Below are positions 1 to 10,120 of a stretch of 64,000 nt of DNA, in pieces; positions within the stretch are counted from its first letter, which is position 1, and every line of letters begins with the position of its first letter. The notes below the pieces were generated by a model. The model worked only from the letters and a program-made list of their open reading frames with translations, was not told where the DNA came from and ran no database searches. The position numbers and the translations under genes were made by a program. The DNA comes from Tribonema minus (taxonomy: Eukaryota > Sar > Xanthophyceae > Tribonematales > Tribonemataceae), in NCBI GenBank assembly GCA_017506865.1, contig JAFCMP010000524.1, forward strand, positions 1-64,000, given 5' to 3'.

Positions 1-1022
1 TTGGAAACCTTGGAGACTGAGAGACAGACAAGCACGGAAGCTGGCCCTGATACTAGCCCAACAGACCAAATGGCTCCCCCAAGTAAGCACAGTCTCAACT
101 ATAACCAGCACACGTCACATAGAGCAAGAGATGTCGCATGCCTGGAGTGCAAGCTATGTCGGCATGCGGGAGCGTGGCCTTGGTGGGCAGGTATCGACTC
201 GGAGGAGCCCGTCTCTGTTATGGGGGGGGAGATATTATTGGGCCGTTTCGAACTATAATCGCGGGTAGCAGGAGCATATTATACTGTTGTTTTCGCCGGC
301 TATCTGGCTCAGTGGTGGGGGCAGCCGGATGTCAGGGCTCACGTTAGTGCAGGCGGCACGGTGTCTGGCGGAGGAAGTTGTCGTTACACGATACGGAGTG
401 CCGTAGATTCTCTGACTGCTGACCTGTAGTTGCTATGGACATCAAGCGGGTTTTCAAATGTGCAAGAGGGCACATGGTGTAGCTTAGCAATGTCTGGCCA
501 CACACCCGTCCTACGCGGCCGAGTGCAGGAGGAGGTCGTCATGACGCAGTTAACGCCTGGATTCTCCGGCTGCTGGTTGCTCAGCGCCTAAAGTAGGGCC
601 GGGGTTCAGGGTACCAAGAGGCTGGACGCGACCTTTCGCGTGATGAGGCAGACTACACAACTGGGCTGCCACCCCAGCCTAGGACATGGGGGGGGGTGTT
701 GTTTGTGCGTTTGCGCGAGCGCAGTGCGTCGTCGCCAGCCATTGTGCTGTATGCGTTTTCTGGAGCATGCTTCTGTTTTGCAGCAAGGTACTACAGCTGG
801 TCGACCCCAAGCCCTAGGCATCAAATACAGATGGGCTCCGCCTCCCTCCATCGTGCAGTGCACCGAATTAGCTGCTGCTACTTGCTGGAAGGGTAGCTGA
901 GGGTAATACAAAGGAGTTAGCTGCCGGTGTTCTTGGCGTGATGGCCGGCAGTAAGACCTCAGATGGGACCTCCGAGTTCGGGTCCCTTCGTGAATAATGC
1001 ATTGCTCGAGCTGCAGGCAACG
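1..1022. other. Flank without recognised gene
   Basis: Only short open frames occur here and none looks like a known family. No splice-bounded exon, tRNA or repeat was recognised. The LTR of copy A begins at 1023. Confidence 0.5.
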
Positions 1023-1398
1023 TGATACAACAAAGGCAGCCTGGCAGCCAAAGGTCCATGCCTAGAGCAATGGAGCTGCTGTGCTGCAGAAAAATGGAAC
1101 ACAAGTAGTAGCCCAACTTGCAGAAACATTGACATCAGTGGAGCAAGCAAGACATACCTCCTGAGACATGGTGGAGTGGATGTAGGTGTAGCCAATAGAT
1201 GGCTCAGCTCCAGAGGCCCACTAGCTCCCAGCAGGATGTCTCTTGTCTGCTTGCCAACTAAGTCTGGCAAAAGCAAAAAGAGCCTTAGGTTCCCCAAGTG
1301 CTGGCACGGGCACCAGGACCAGAGAACCGTCCTAGGAACAGTCTCTTGTCAAGGCGACTGGTGTTTTGCACCACGTGGCAAAACAGAGACTTGTATCA
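1023..1398 (-). repeat. 3' LTR of copy A
   Basis: This 376-bp block is nearly identical to 15113-15487. It begins TGATACAA and ends TTGTATCA on the plus strand, so the termini are inverted relative to each other as expected for an LTR. It is also related, more distantly and in reverse orientation, to the LTRs of copy B. Confidence 0.92.
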
Positions 1399-1410
1399 TC
1401 CCTCTTCTTT
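1399..1410 (-). other. Polypurine tract of copy A
   Basis: On the minus strand AAAGAAGAGGGA lies directly against the 3' LTR. The same 12 bases sit directly before the 3' LTR of copy B. This is the expected position of the plus-strand DNA primer in LTR elements. Confidence 0.8.
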
Positions 1411-2375
1411 GAAAAAGGGCGGCCGTCCACGGCGCCCGCTTGATCGGTGCACGAGGAAGGACGTTTTATGATATTCATTTCTAGCGGGGCAACTGCTCTG
1501 TCACATCACAGCCTGGTTTCTTGTCTTGTCTGGGTCTAGGGCATGTTTTGATATATGCTGTTCCTTCACGCCTTGTGTGTGAAGTCAACACAGCTTCGGG
1601 GCATGCCAAGTCTCGCTGCTCCCTTACGCCATGCGCGCAAGCTCAATGCAGTTCAACTCTTGCGTGTGCGCTTGGGGGTCTGGTATCCCCTGTCGCGGGA
1701 CTTGCATGTTGCAAATCAACTTGTGCGTTGGCCTGGAGTGGTTCCTCGGCGAGTTCACGTGCCAACAATAGATTCCAGGAAGAAGGCGCAGCTCTAGCAT
1801 CGTTCTTGTAATAGTCAGCCCTGAGTTTGATGCGCTTCTCTAGAGGCTTCTTTCCGCGCGTGTTACGGAACTAACTCAAGATCAAAGGTGAACTCCCCGC
1901 GGTCGCGTCTGGTGGATACAAGCCCACGCAAGACGCCACGGCTCCATCCGGAGGGAACCGGTAACGCAGAACTTGGCCGACGTAGAGTGGTCCAAAGTCA
2001 GTAGTAGGATCCGCTCCGCCCATCCGCGACCCTGAAACCCAAAAAGCAACCGAGCACTTATGCTATAGTGAGGTCAGTCAAGACCCTCAAACTGTTGAAG
2101 TTAGATAATAGAAGGTTGTTGGCCTCACTCAGACGCACCAGAAGAGCTCTTGGTTGTTGAAGTTGAGATTGGTGGAGCCATGCTATTGCACGTTGAGCAG
2201 TGATATGACAGTTGAAGTTAGCATGAAGTTAAAGTTTGAATATCACCGTTGAAGTTCAATACCACATCAGGATCAATATCAACTTCAACAAGCGAGTAGT
2301 CGGCAGATGCCCCTGACATAGGGCTACAGCATGCCATAACCCAACTTCAATACCAGTTCTGTCCTGGAGACCTTA
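1411..2375 (-). other. 3' non-coding region of copy A
   Basis: About 960 bases lie between the last pol codon and the polypurine tract. The only pattern seen is a cluster of short TTGAAGTT / AACTTCAA words between about 2090 and 2350. No open frame of note. A segment at 1975-2035 carries words resembling the nearby pol tail (for example the GGATCCGCTCCGC run), suggesting a small internal duplication. Confidence 0.5.
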
Positions 2376-3620
2376 CTACTGGACAAGCGCCTCGGTTGCT
2401 TCTTGGCTTTCAGGGTCGCGGATGAGCGGAGCGGATCCTGTAGGCATGAATGGACTCACGGTCACTCGTACGTTAGCGGGCAGGTCAGCCGCAAGGCTGG
2501 AGTCAAAGGTAGGTTCTGGCTCGTTGCGCTGACGCGCGAACCCACGTAGTCTGTCACGCACGCCTTCGGCGAGGAGCTTAGCAGCACGCACCTGAGATGA
2601 GGTCAGCTCCTCCCATGTGCCGTCTGAATAGCGCACGCGCCAGCGAGATTGTGCAAAGTCACGCACCTGGCCCCACAGGTAGTCAGTCGTGCCGGGCATG
2701 TCACTAACTTGTCTGACTACTTGCGTGCCACATGGATATCGCAGCAATGCAGCATCTTTTGACAGCGAGCGGTCTTCACGAGGATGGTGACGCTCCGCGT
2801 AGGAAGGCATGTTCCCTTGGTGCTTGAGCTCGTATAAAGCATGGAACGTATCCAACACCCAAGGTGGTATGGAAAGCAGTTCAATGAGCTCTTTCTCGTG
2901 CACCCACTCTGAGGTAGTGCCGTCGCAAGCCAACCATCTGTATGACCAGTTGCCATCATCATCAGCCTTGCGATCTAGAACTTGACACAACTGCTGATCA
3001 GGGTCCAGCGCTTGCAGTTGCGCGGGGTCTAGGAGAGCGTGTACGCCCTCAATGTCAAGTCGCGCGGGTCTAGGGTGGTAGGGCTTTATGTTTTCAACAT
3101 GCGCAGTCGTCTCACGAATGCGTGTGCCCATGAGCTGGCACTCAAACGAAAGTCCTGACTCACCGTATGGAGCCACGAGCCTCCAAGGACCAGTGAAGCG
3201 CTCCTCAATGGCGCTTGCGCGGCCGCGCGACGGTGGCTTCTTGATCCACACGTAGTCGCCCACGGTCACGTGCAGGGTGCGTTGGACTTGATCGTTGCGA
3301 GCCTGGATGCGTTCAGCACGTTGCTGCAGCGCCTCGCCGATTGCCTCCTCAGCCATCTTGAGATTTTCTTGCAGGCGCTTCACCTCGGCGTGAAGGTCTT
3401 GTGCACCTGTGGTCTCAGAAGTCAAAGTGTCAAGAGGAAAACGTGCTTCGCGGCCGTAAACACAGAAGAAAGGGGTTAGTCCCGTCTCCTCCCCGGGCGT
3501 GTTCCTGACGGCAAACTGCACGACGTCAAGGTATTCATGCCAGCGTTCTTGGTGATGAGAGCACAACCTGGCGAGCGCTCGCTTGACGCGCCCGTTCATG
3601 TTCTGAACAACGCCGTTAGA
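2376..3620 (-). pseudogene. Integrase C-terminal half with chromodomain-like and Tudor-like tail (copy A)
   Basis: This 407-codon frame starts after an in-frame TAA at 3621-3623. It opens with the end of the integrase core (SNGVVQNMNGRVKRAL, then the RNTP..TGLTPFFCVYGR block). The GPY/F SH3-like module covers about residues 113-174 (VGDYVWIKKP...FTGPWRLV). A chromodomain-like stretch follows at about 202-243 (QVLDRK...YRWLACDG..SEWVHEKEL). A compact Tudor-like module lies at about 306-339 (LWGQVRDF...RVRYSDGTWEELT). Chromodomains in Ty3/gypsy chromoviruses are known to steer integration to marked chromatin; the role of the second module is inferred. Copy B carries the same tail. The catalytic Glu of the integrase reads Gln here (VVQN) but Glu in copy B (VVEN). 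Confidence 0.85.
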
Positions 3621-4732
3621 TTAAGGATGATACGCGCTGGTTTCAATCTTGCGTACTTTGAAGAAGGTGCAAAGCGTGGTGACCAGCGTACTCATGAATT
3701 CCGCGGCTCTGTCAGACACCAGCTCTTTCACTAGCGTGCCGCACTCAAACAGCACCTTCGCTACCAGCGGAGCGGCTTCGGCTGCAGTGTGTGTCTTCAC
3801 AGGAGAGAGCCAACAGAAACCTGATCTGGCTTCAGTGATCACAAGCAAGTACCGGTGACCCTGCGAAGAAAGAACACCGACTTCAGTGTAATCCATGTGT
3901 AGGCACTGCCACATGTGCGTGGGTGGCATAAGCGCCTGCTTGTACTTGGCAGTGGACTGTGGCTTGGTCTGTTGACAAGGGACACAAGAGCGCACATAGT
4001 CTCGCACGTCAGCGCCTAGCCCTCTCCAATACATGCGCTCCAGCACCTTGGCGTGTGTTGCTGCGATCGAGGGATGTTGAGCGCTGGCGTCATCATGGCA
4101 AAGGCGAAGCACCAGTGGCTTCAGCGAGTTAGGGACAACCCACTGCGTGATCAAGGAACCTTTCTTGGCGCGGCTTGCCATGAAATGCACGAGCAAACCG
4201 TCAGGTTCAACTGTGAAGAATTCTTGGTCCTGCGTGACAACTTGGCAAGGTCAGGGTCTTGAATCTGTTCTTGCGTCTCCAAGCAGTGTTTCACAGCGGA
4301 GCAAAAGTGGTCAGTCTCCTGCCAACACACAAAGTTCTTGCGTTCGAGCATGTCAGGTGAAGATTCTGGACGTGAGTCAGATCCCTCCGTGTCGGGGGTT
4401 GCAGCGCCGCCTGTAGTGTCAGTGTTAGGCATGGCGCCATCTGTGGCATCTGTCTCAACATCTTCAACTTCAAGTGCAAGGTCAGTGGCATCGTCAGACT
4501 CGTGTGGGGCAGTTGCGTCAGATGCGTCAATAAGTGGCGCGAGCATGGCAGCGCAGCTGTCCCAGATGCCTTCTGAGTACGAGTTCAGCTTCATGTTACA
4601 AAGCGCGGAGACAAGGGCTGGTTCCTCATCTCCCTCCTCTTTGAGAAGCGCATTGTACGCATTCTCATGCATGGAGTTATACAAGAGGTCATGCACCTCT
4701 TGCGGCGTCAAAGTATCCGGGAGTCCATGCAA
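3621..4732 (-). pseudogene. Integrase zinc-binding and core domain with acidic linker (copy A)
   Basis: Two overlapping frames (4151-4732, then 3621-4196) encode one protein broken by a frameshift near 4200-4240. The first part is an acidic Asp/Glu/Thr-rich linker. The second holds an HHCC-like zinc-binding module (CHDD...QHPS...CVPCQQTK) and the DDE core: first Asp in HMDYTEVG, second Asp in VSDRAAEF. The frame ends at TAA 3621-3623 within the TSAYHP.SNG motif, where copy B and family members read Gln. Integrase would join the cDNA to host DNA. With a frameshift, a stop and the Glu-to-Gln change in the next block, this copy cannot supply integrase. Confidence 0.85.
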
Positions 4733-5564
4733 CGTGACAGGTTTGTAGATATCTGTGCAAGTTTGTTGAAGTTGAAGGCAGGAGCTCCAGGGTAGCTTAC
4801 ATGTGCACCTATGCAGCCTACGTAAGCAGGTGAATCTTGAGGTTGCTAACCTTCAAAGCGTACGCCAGACGGAGGTGCTGGTCCAGCATCGGTGCAGTCT
4901 GGCCACTCTTCGTCAGCGTGCTCATACTGCCTAGGCCCGATGATCTCCGTCATTTGTGGCATGGAGATGGGCAATCTGCATTGCCATTGTCTTTACCAGG
5001 TCTGTGAACAACCATGATATCATATTCTTGAAGACGCATGGCCCAATGTAGCAGCTTGCTGTTGTGGTTATTCAAGGTAAGTAGCCAGCGCAACGCTGAT
5101 GCGTCTGTTACAACCGTAACGGGCCTGCCCCAGATGTAAGAACGGAAGTTGTTCAAAGCTAGCACCACAGCCAAGCATTCTAGCGCAGTTGCACCAAGTT
5201 TTGCATCCTGCACAGAAATAATCTTGCTGAAGAATGCTACAACAACCTCTCTAGCAGGTTTGCCGTCAACAGCTTTCACGCAGCGCGTGCTGGCCCAAGG
5301 GAAGTCTTTGTGCCGTTCACGAAGCTTGTCTAGTGGCACGAATCGGGATAAAACTCCCGCAACTGCCAGCTTGCTTGCATCTGTATGCACTATGAACGGC
5401 AAGTCAAAGTCTGGGTGCATGATTACAGGGGCGTTTGACATGGCGTGCTTGAGCTTAGCTAGTGCCTCTCGGCGGCATTTATTCCATGTCATGTCAGCGC
5501 CATCACGCGTACACTCGACTAGGGGAGCTGCAATATGCGCGAAACGATGTATGTAGCGCCTATA
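4733..5564 (-). pseudogene. RNase H domain and connection (copy A)
   Basis: The frame at 4950-5492 encodes an RNase H fold. The visible catalytic acids are Asp in VHTDAS, Glu in ALECLAVV, Asp in VVTDAS and Asp in GKDNGNAD. It follows the RT connection (YRRYIHRFAHIAAPL) across an in-frame TAA at 5565-5567, where copy B has a Tyr codon. A frameshift after GNAD moves the reading frame into the linker that precedes integrase (MPQMTEIIGPRQYEH in another frame). The domain normally removes the RNA strand from the RNA/DNA hybrid during reverse transcription. Confidence 0.85.
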
Positions 5565-5938
5565 TTAATTGAAGCATCCCATGAGGACTTGCATCAGTCG
5601 TTTGTCTACCTTCCCGTCCTTGCCCACGGGTGGCATCATGTCAACCATAGCTTTTACTTTGTCCTCACATGGCCTGATGCCATACTTGCCCACCTTGTGG
5701 CCCAGGTATGTGACCTCTTCGGCGAAGAGCTGGCACTTGTGCCTAGATACACTCATGCCATACTCCTCCACGCGACGAAGCACATCGTCCAAATGAGCAA
5801 TATGGTCCTCAATGTTCTTGCTATGTACCAGCACATCATCTACGTACACACATGCATGTGTCTGTCTGGCTGAGCCCAGAAGCTCATGCATGCATCTAGT
5901 GAAAATATAATAGCCCTGCGGGCTGGGGGAGAGTCCTA
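5565..5938 (-). pseudogene. Reverse transcriptase, palm with YVDD and thumb side (copy A)
   Basis: This frame contains the RT catalytic box (CVYVDDVLVHS) followed by the HLDDVLRR and TYLGHKVG motifs of Ty3/gypsy RTs. It is the downstream half of an RT whose upstream half lies at 8459-9279; the two are separated by a 2520-bp insert. The frame ends at the TAA 5565-5567, a Tyr codon in copy B. The first coding block after the insert reads SPSPQGYYIFTRCMHELLG, which is contiguous with the other half if the insert is spliced out from GT to AG (see findings). Confidence 0.88.
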
Positions 5939-6639
5939 GGGACGCAAGCAGATAGAGTGCACCATAATGCTACAAAAAGCGACAAGAGCATTGTGTTTGC
6001 TCACAAGCGGTGGAAACTTGATGTCAGGGTTGTTGTATTGCAAACATGTTGGAAAGCTAGCCATGCAGACAGGCACACCGTCGTCAATGCACAGCAGTAG
6101 AGGAAGCAGGGGGCACAGGAGGTGGCACATGTGACAATGTGTGCAATGAAAGAAATAATATCTCACAACTGCATAGCTGCTTGCAAAACAACACGGGAGC
6201 CTTCCCCTAAACTTGAGAGACTTCAAGCGCAAACGTCAGCCACGCTGAGCTGCAGGTCTCCTGCGTTTGAAGGGCTGTGCGACTCCACTGAGTTCTGTCA
6301 TGACTGCTCCACCGCCTGGGGTCATCTAAGGCATAACCACACCCGACGCTGCTTCATTTCACACTGCAGATGTGTATGTTGACAAGCAGGGCAAAGCAGG
6401 AGTTCAGCACACAATGTAACATTAATACCACATCATGTAGCTTCAAACACATACACTGTGTAGAGGAATGCTTACTCCATGCAGGTTACATGGCGATATC
6501 AGAAGTGGGCTATCACGTCCTGCTGTGCCAGCTCGGTCTGCGCCTCAGCTGCTCTCATACCACATGATGCTGTTGACACCAGTGCGTTGTTGAAATCACC
6601 TGGCCTCTTGAAGAACGCATTGCCATGGCACCTGCTGCC

Positions 6640-7245
6640 AGATGGCAGTCCAACGCTCACGACACGTCAAGTCAGCCGAGCACAATTTGCTGCGTGCTCA
6701 CTGCATGCATGGCCCAGTGTGACAGCATGCACAGGCAGCTCCGCAAGCCTCGCATGTTGCATATGTCTTCAGCTGCAGTCAGCGCAAGGCAGTCACCATC
6801 GAAACAGGTGGCAAGGACCGGCCATGGCAGTTCAATGCTCATGAGTCGCCAATTCAACCGACCCCAATCTGATGCGTGCTCACTGCATACACGGCCCAGT
6901 GTGACAGCATGCACACTGTGGCACAGGCAGCTCTGCAACTTGAAGCCTCGAATGTTGCACATGTCTTCAGCTGCAGCCAGCCCAGGCCAGTCGCCGTTGC
7001 AAACAGTTGGCAAGTACCAGCCATGAAAATTCATGACGAATGGGTCTTCGAGTCAATCGACCACAGTCTTCTGCGTGCTCACTGCGCTATTCGACAGCAT
7101 GCAGCTCTGCAAGCCTCAGGCTTCTACGTTGAATCGAGGCTCGAGCTTCAGCCAGCCAGGCCAGTTGCCTTGCGAACAGTTGGCAAGCACCGCCTATGGA
7201 GGTTCATTGCTGACGGGTCGCCAAATTAACCGACCACAATTCGCT
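6640..7245. repeat. Tandem ~170-200-bp repeat, about 3 units, in the insert
   Basis: The word TGCGTGCTCACTGC and its surroundings recur at about 6692, 6873 and 7072, with a fourth partial unit starting near 7235. Each unit also contains GACAGCATGC, a CTTCAGCTGCAG-like word and a CAGTTGGCAAG word. The units differ by substitutions and small indels. Confidence 0.75.
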
Positions 7246-7378
7246 GCATACCTGCATGTCACCTTGACCACCAGTGTCGTGCTCCTCCTGCTCGGCCAAA
7301 TCAACCGACTACAATTTGATGCATACCCGCATGTCACCTTGACCACCAGTGTCGTGCTCCTCCTGCTCGTCGAGTAGC
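7221..7378. repeat. Tandem 75-bp repeat, 2 units
   Basis: Two adjacent 75-bp units start near 7231 and 7306 and share an almost identical core (CATGTCACCTTGACCACC followed by AGTGTCGTGCTCC). They partly overlap the end of the longer repeat above. Confidence 0.8.
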
Positions 7379-8458
7379 TTAACTTGGTCTTTTCTGCCCA
7401 TCGTCGGAACACGACACGGTCCGTCTGTCAAGGCCATGGGTACAGCTTGCTCAACAGTTGCACTGGGGCTTACAGACGTGTAGTTCACAAGCCACAAGTT
7501 GCTGCTTCCCCGCCATGCATCGGTTGTATTTGCCGTAGGCAGCGCCAGCACTTGCTGCCACACGTGGCGCAGCACCGCTCCCCGTGAAGCAAGGAATGTT
7601 GCTGCACCTCAGTCGGCACTAGTTGTGCGTGCTGCCTTGCCTGGCTGCACGCAGCTCCACTGTGTTGGCACAGACTCCTCCGCGAGCTGTACCGCACGGC
7701 TGCTCCTTCTTCTTGCTGCGCACGCCTACTCTTTGAGCTAGCCTCACCACTGCTTTTGTCTCATGATCATCCTCTCCTCTGCACAGTCTCGTGTGCTTGC
7801 TCGCTGTAGTGCTTAAGAGCCAGCGTGATACTACTCGCCGTGATTCATGATTTGTGATCATGATTACTGGCGATTTTATCGGGTTTTTGCTGCTCGCCGC
7901 GCTGCTTGTTTAACCCTCGCAGTATCTCGCCTGGCTGCTGCTTCGCTGGCCGTCTCCGCTTTTCTACGGACTGTTGCGCCAGATCTGTCTGCGCTGCGTC
8001 TGGTTGCTTGGCTGTCAGTTTCTGTCGCTCTCGAAGCTCATGCGAGCCCGATTGGCTTCTCTGCGCAACGGCATTGTGGCCACCGTGGCTCATCAACTAG
8101 CGTCTCGGCTTGCACTAGCGTCTCTGCTTGCACCGCGGTGCCGCGGCTCCACCAAGTCTTCCTCTCGCACGAACTCGCAGCAGTTACCGCAGCAGTTACG
8201 TGCATCGGACCGACATTTCGAGTTTTCGGTGGACAGACAAACACTTTTAATCAGAATAAACCTTATTTTTGAGGCTTTGTAATTGCCCACAGCATCGCAC
8301 AAATGGTCTGCTGCAGATCTGTTGCATCATCATTATACCTAACAGTATGGTCTGCACCATGCACCAAACAGGATGAGAAACAGGCTTCTAGTTCAAAAGT
8401 TATTGCAATTTTGGGTCTTTTGCACGATGTGCAAACGGAGACCTAGTGACTTCGTCCC

Positions 8459-9279
8459 TAGGAACTTGGCAGGCACACCAGCCCAAACGGCGCGACCTTG
8501 TACTCCCAAAGCGAGCCATCAGGTGCCCTGAATGCCGTCTTGCAGGCTGATTCCTTGGTCATGGGTATCTGCCTATATCCGGAGGCAAAGTCTAGTGCTG
8601 AAAATAGACGTGAGCTGGCACATTTCTGGACCAAGTCGTCCATGTTACCTACTCCATATTCATCACGGCGTGTGACCTTGTTGAGCGGCCTGTAGTCAAC
8701 GCAGAAGCGCACCTTGTCCTTCTGAGTGACCAGCACTGGATTGCTAGCCCAAGGACCACTAGCAGGTCTGATCTGTCCGCGTTTGCGCTCATTTTCAATG
8801 GCTTCAAATATGATTTTGGCTTCGCGTTCAGCCCACCTGCGTGCTCGATCAGCGATGGGCGCAACATCACCTATGTCGATGTCCACGTCGAAGCGATCCG
8901 TCACCTTGGGGTTCTTGGGGTCCTTGGCGAAGGCGCCTCGTCGCCGGCGAAGTACCTCCATGGCGCGGTCAAAGTAGGTGACGCCATGCAGATCGCGCTG
9001 CTTGCGAACCTTGAGAATGTTGCCATTCTTGTCGCAGAGTACCTCGCGTAGCTCCGCGTCGGTGCACGTCCCTAGTGTCGCGTTGTGCTCCTCTGCCACC
9101 TTGCGGCGGAACGCAGCTCGCTCTGCCTCGGCCTGCGTGACAGGGTCTGGTGCAGCAGACGTGCTTGCTGGCAAGCACGAGGGTTTAAACTGCTGCGCAG
9201 GTCTGGACCTGTTTACAGCAGGGTTAGCTGGTGAGTCCTGTTCAAGGTGATTCAGTGCAATTCTTGTGAGATTGGCCAC
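8459..9279 (-). pseudogene. Reverse transcriptase, fingers and first palm motif (copy A)
   Basis: The 273-codon frame encodes the upstream half of a Ty3/gypsy RT: the primer-side lead (IRPASGPWASNPVLV), KVRFCVDYRPLN, and the first catalytic Asp in FSALDFASGYRQIPM, then FRAPDGSLWEYKVAPFGLV. It stops right at the insert boundary (CLPSS then TAG). Upstream, the frame is separated from the protease frame by a ~60-base block at about 9285-9350 that copy B lacks. The catalytic pair YVDD is in the downstream half at 5565-5938. Confidence 0.88.
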
Positions 9280-9312
9280 AAGTCTCGCTTGAATAAAGAT
9301 TTAAACAACCAG

Positions 9313-10120
9313 CTACTTCAAGAAATGCAGTTGCTTGATGTGAAAGGATTTTTCTTGGCCAATATCCAGGTCGCAGACCATGTCAGGCGTGTCAATGATG
9401 CCCACGATCGCGCCTGCCGGCACAAACACCGGCATGGCTGAAGCGTTCTCGACTAGCATGCCCAAAGGCTTGTTTGGCATTGCATAGGTCACGGTGTCTT
9501 TGATAACAACGCCTTTTGCAGACAGCCTGTCCACTGTTACCGACGCCTCTGGCGCGTCAGGAGTGAGCAGCACTTCAACGGGGCCTGCACACTGCACAGG
9601 AGGATGTGACACAACTTTGAGGGTTCTGGCAGTGTCAGCCTTGAGCACTTGATCGCACGTCGTGCGTAGCAGATACGTGCGCTTGGCAAGGGCAGGTTTG
9701 TTAGATGACTTGACTCGCGCTGCACTCATTCTGATTGAGTCAGCAGCAGGGGGGTCTAGAGTCCCCAGCTTGGCCTGTTCATGCATACCAATTGCGGGTC
9801 CATCAGAGCCTGCAGGATGGAAACGCATGCCATGTTCATAGGTGATAGACGAGCCAAACTTGCAAAAGAAGTTAGACCCCAGGATTGCCTCATAAGGCAC
9901 TGCAGGTCCACTACATAGAACGAGTGAGTGAAGACGGTGTCCTTGAAGCGCACCTGGGCGTGCACAACACCAGAGATTGGCACAGATCTCTTGGCATCTG
10001 CCAACTCAACTGTAGTGAAGTCACCATCAGAAAGCGGGCAAATAGATCCCGGTGGCAGCTGATGCGCGCGCTCTGTGTTAATGAACTCAGCCTCGGCGCC
10101 ATTGCCCATTAGTGCATCAA
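9313..10120 (-). pseudogene. Retropepsin-like protease region (copy A)
   Basis: The region spans two frames joined near 9900. The first part (up to FYVVDLQ) contains ALMGNGAEAEFIN, which sits where aspartic proteases have a D-[ST]-G-A box; here the box reads GNGA, so the catalytic Asp is not visible in the usual place. The second part has the ILGSNFF motif, matching the conserved ILG.DFL element that follows retropepsin domains. Protease would cut the polyprotein. Copy B also lacks a clean DSG/DTG box (it reads ALVINGTEA). Either the family uses a diverged active site or both copies are mutated. Confidence 0.6.

Larger units (their letters stand above)
5939..8458. mobile_element. 2.5-kb insert inside copy A RT, with short inverted termini
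   Basis: The insert lies between TA dinucleotides and starts GGGACGCAAG and ends CTTCGTCCC, giving short imperfect inverted termini (GGGACG/CGTCCC). It separates the two halves of RT. No transposase was recognised, so it would be non-autonomous. The last ~160 bases (about 8295-8458) recur, in the matching orientation, at 27005-27165 inside the RT of copy B at the same target position, so the insertion predates the split of the two copies or its site is a hotspot. An alternative reading is an intron: on the minus strand a GT start (CCAA|GTTCCT) and AG end (CCCTAG|GACTC) would restore the RT frame. Confidence 0.6.

Noticed and set aside
7485..8272. Overlapping frames of 70-141 codons in the RT insert as a transposase
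   Set aside because: No DDE or other transposase motif; both strands open by composition; not conserved in the remnant of copy B.
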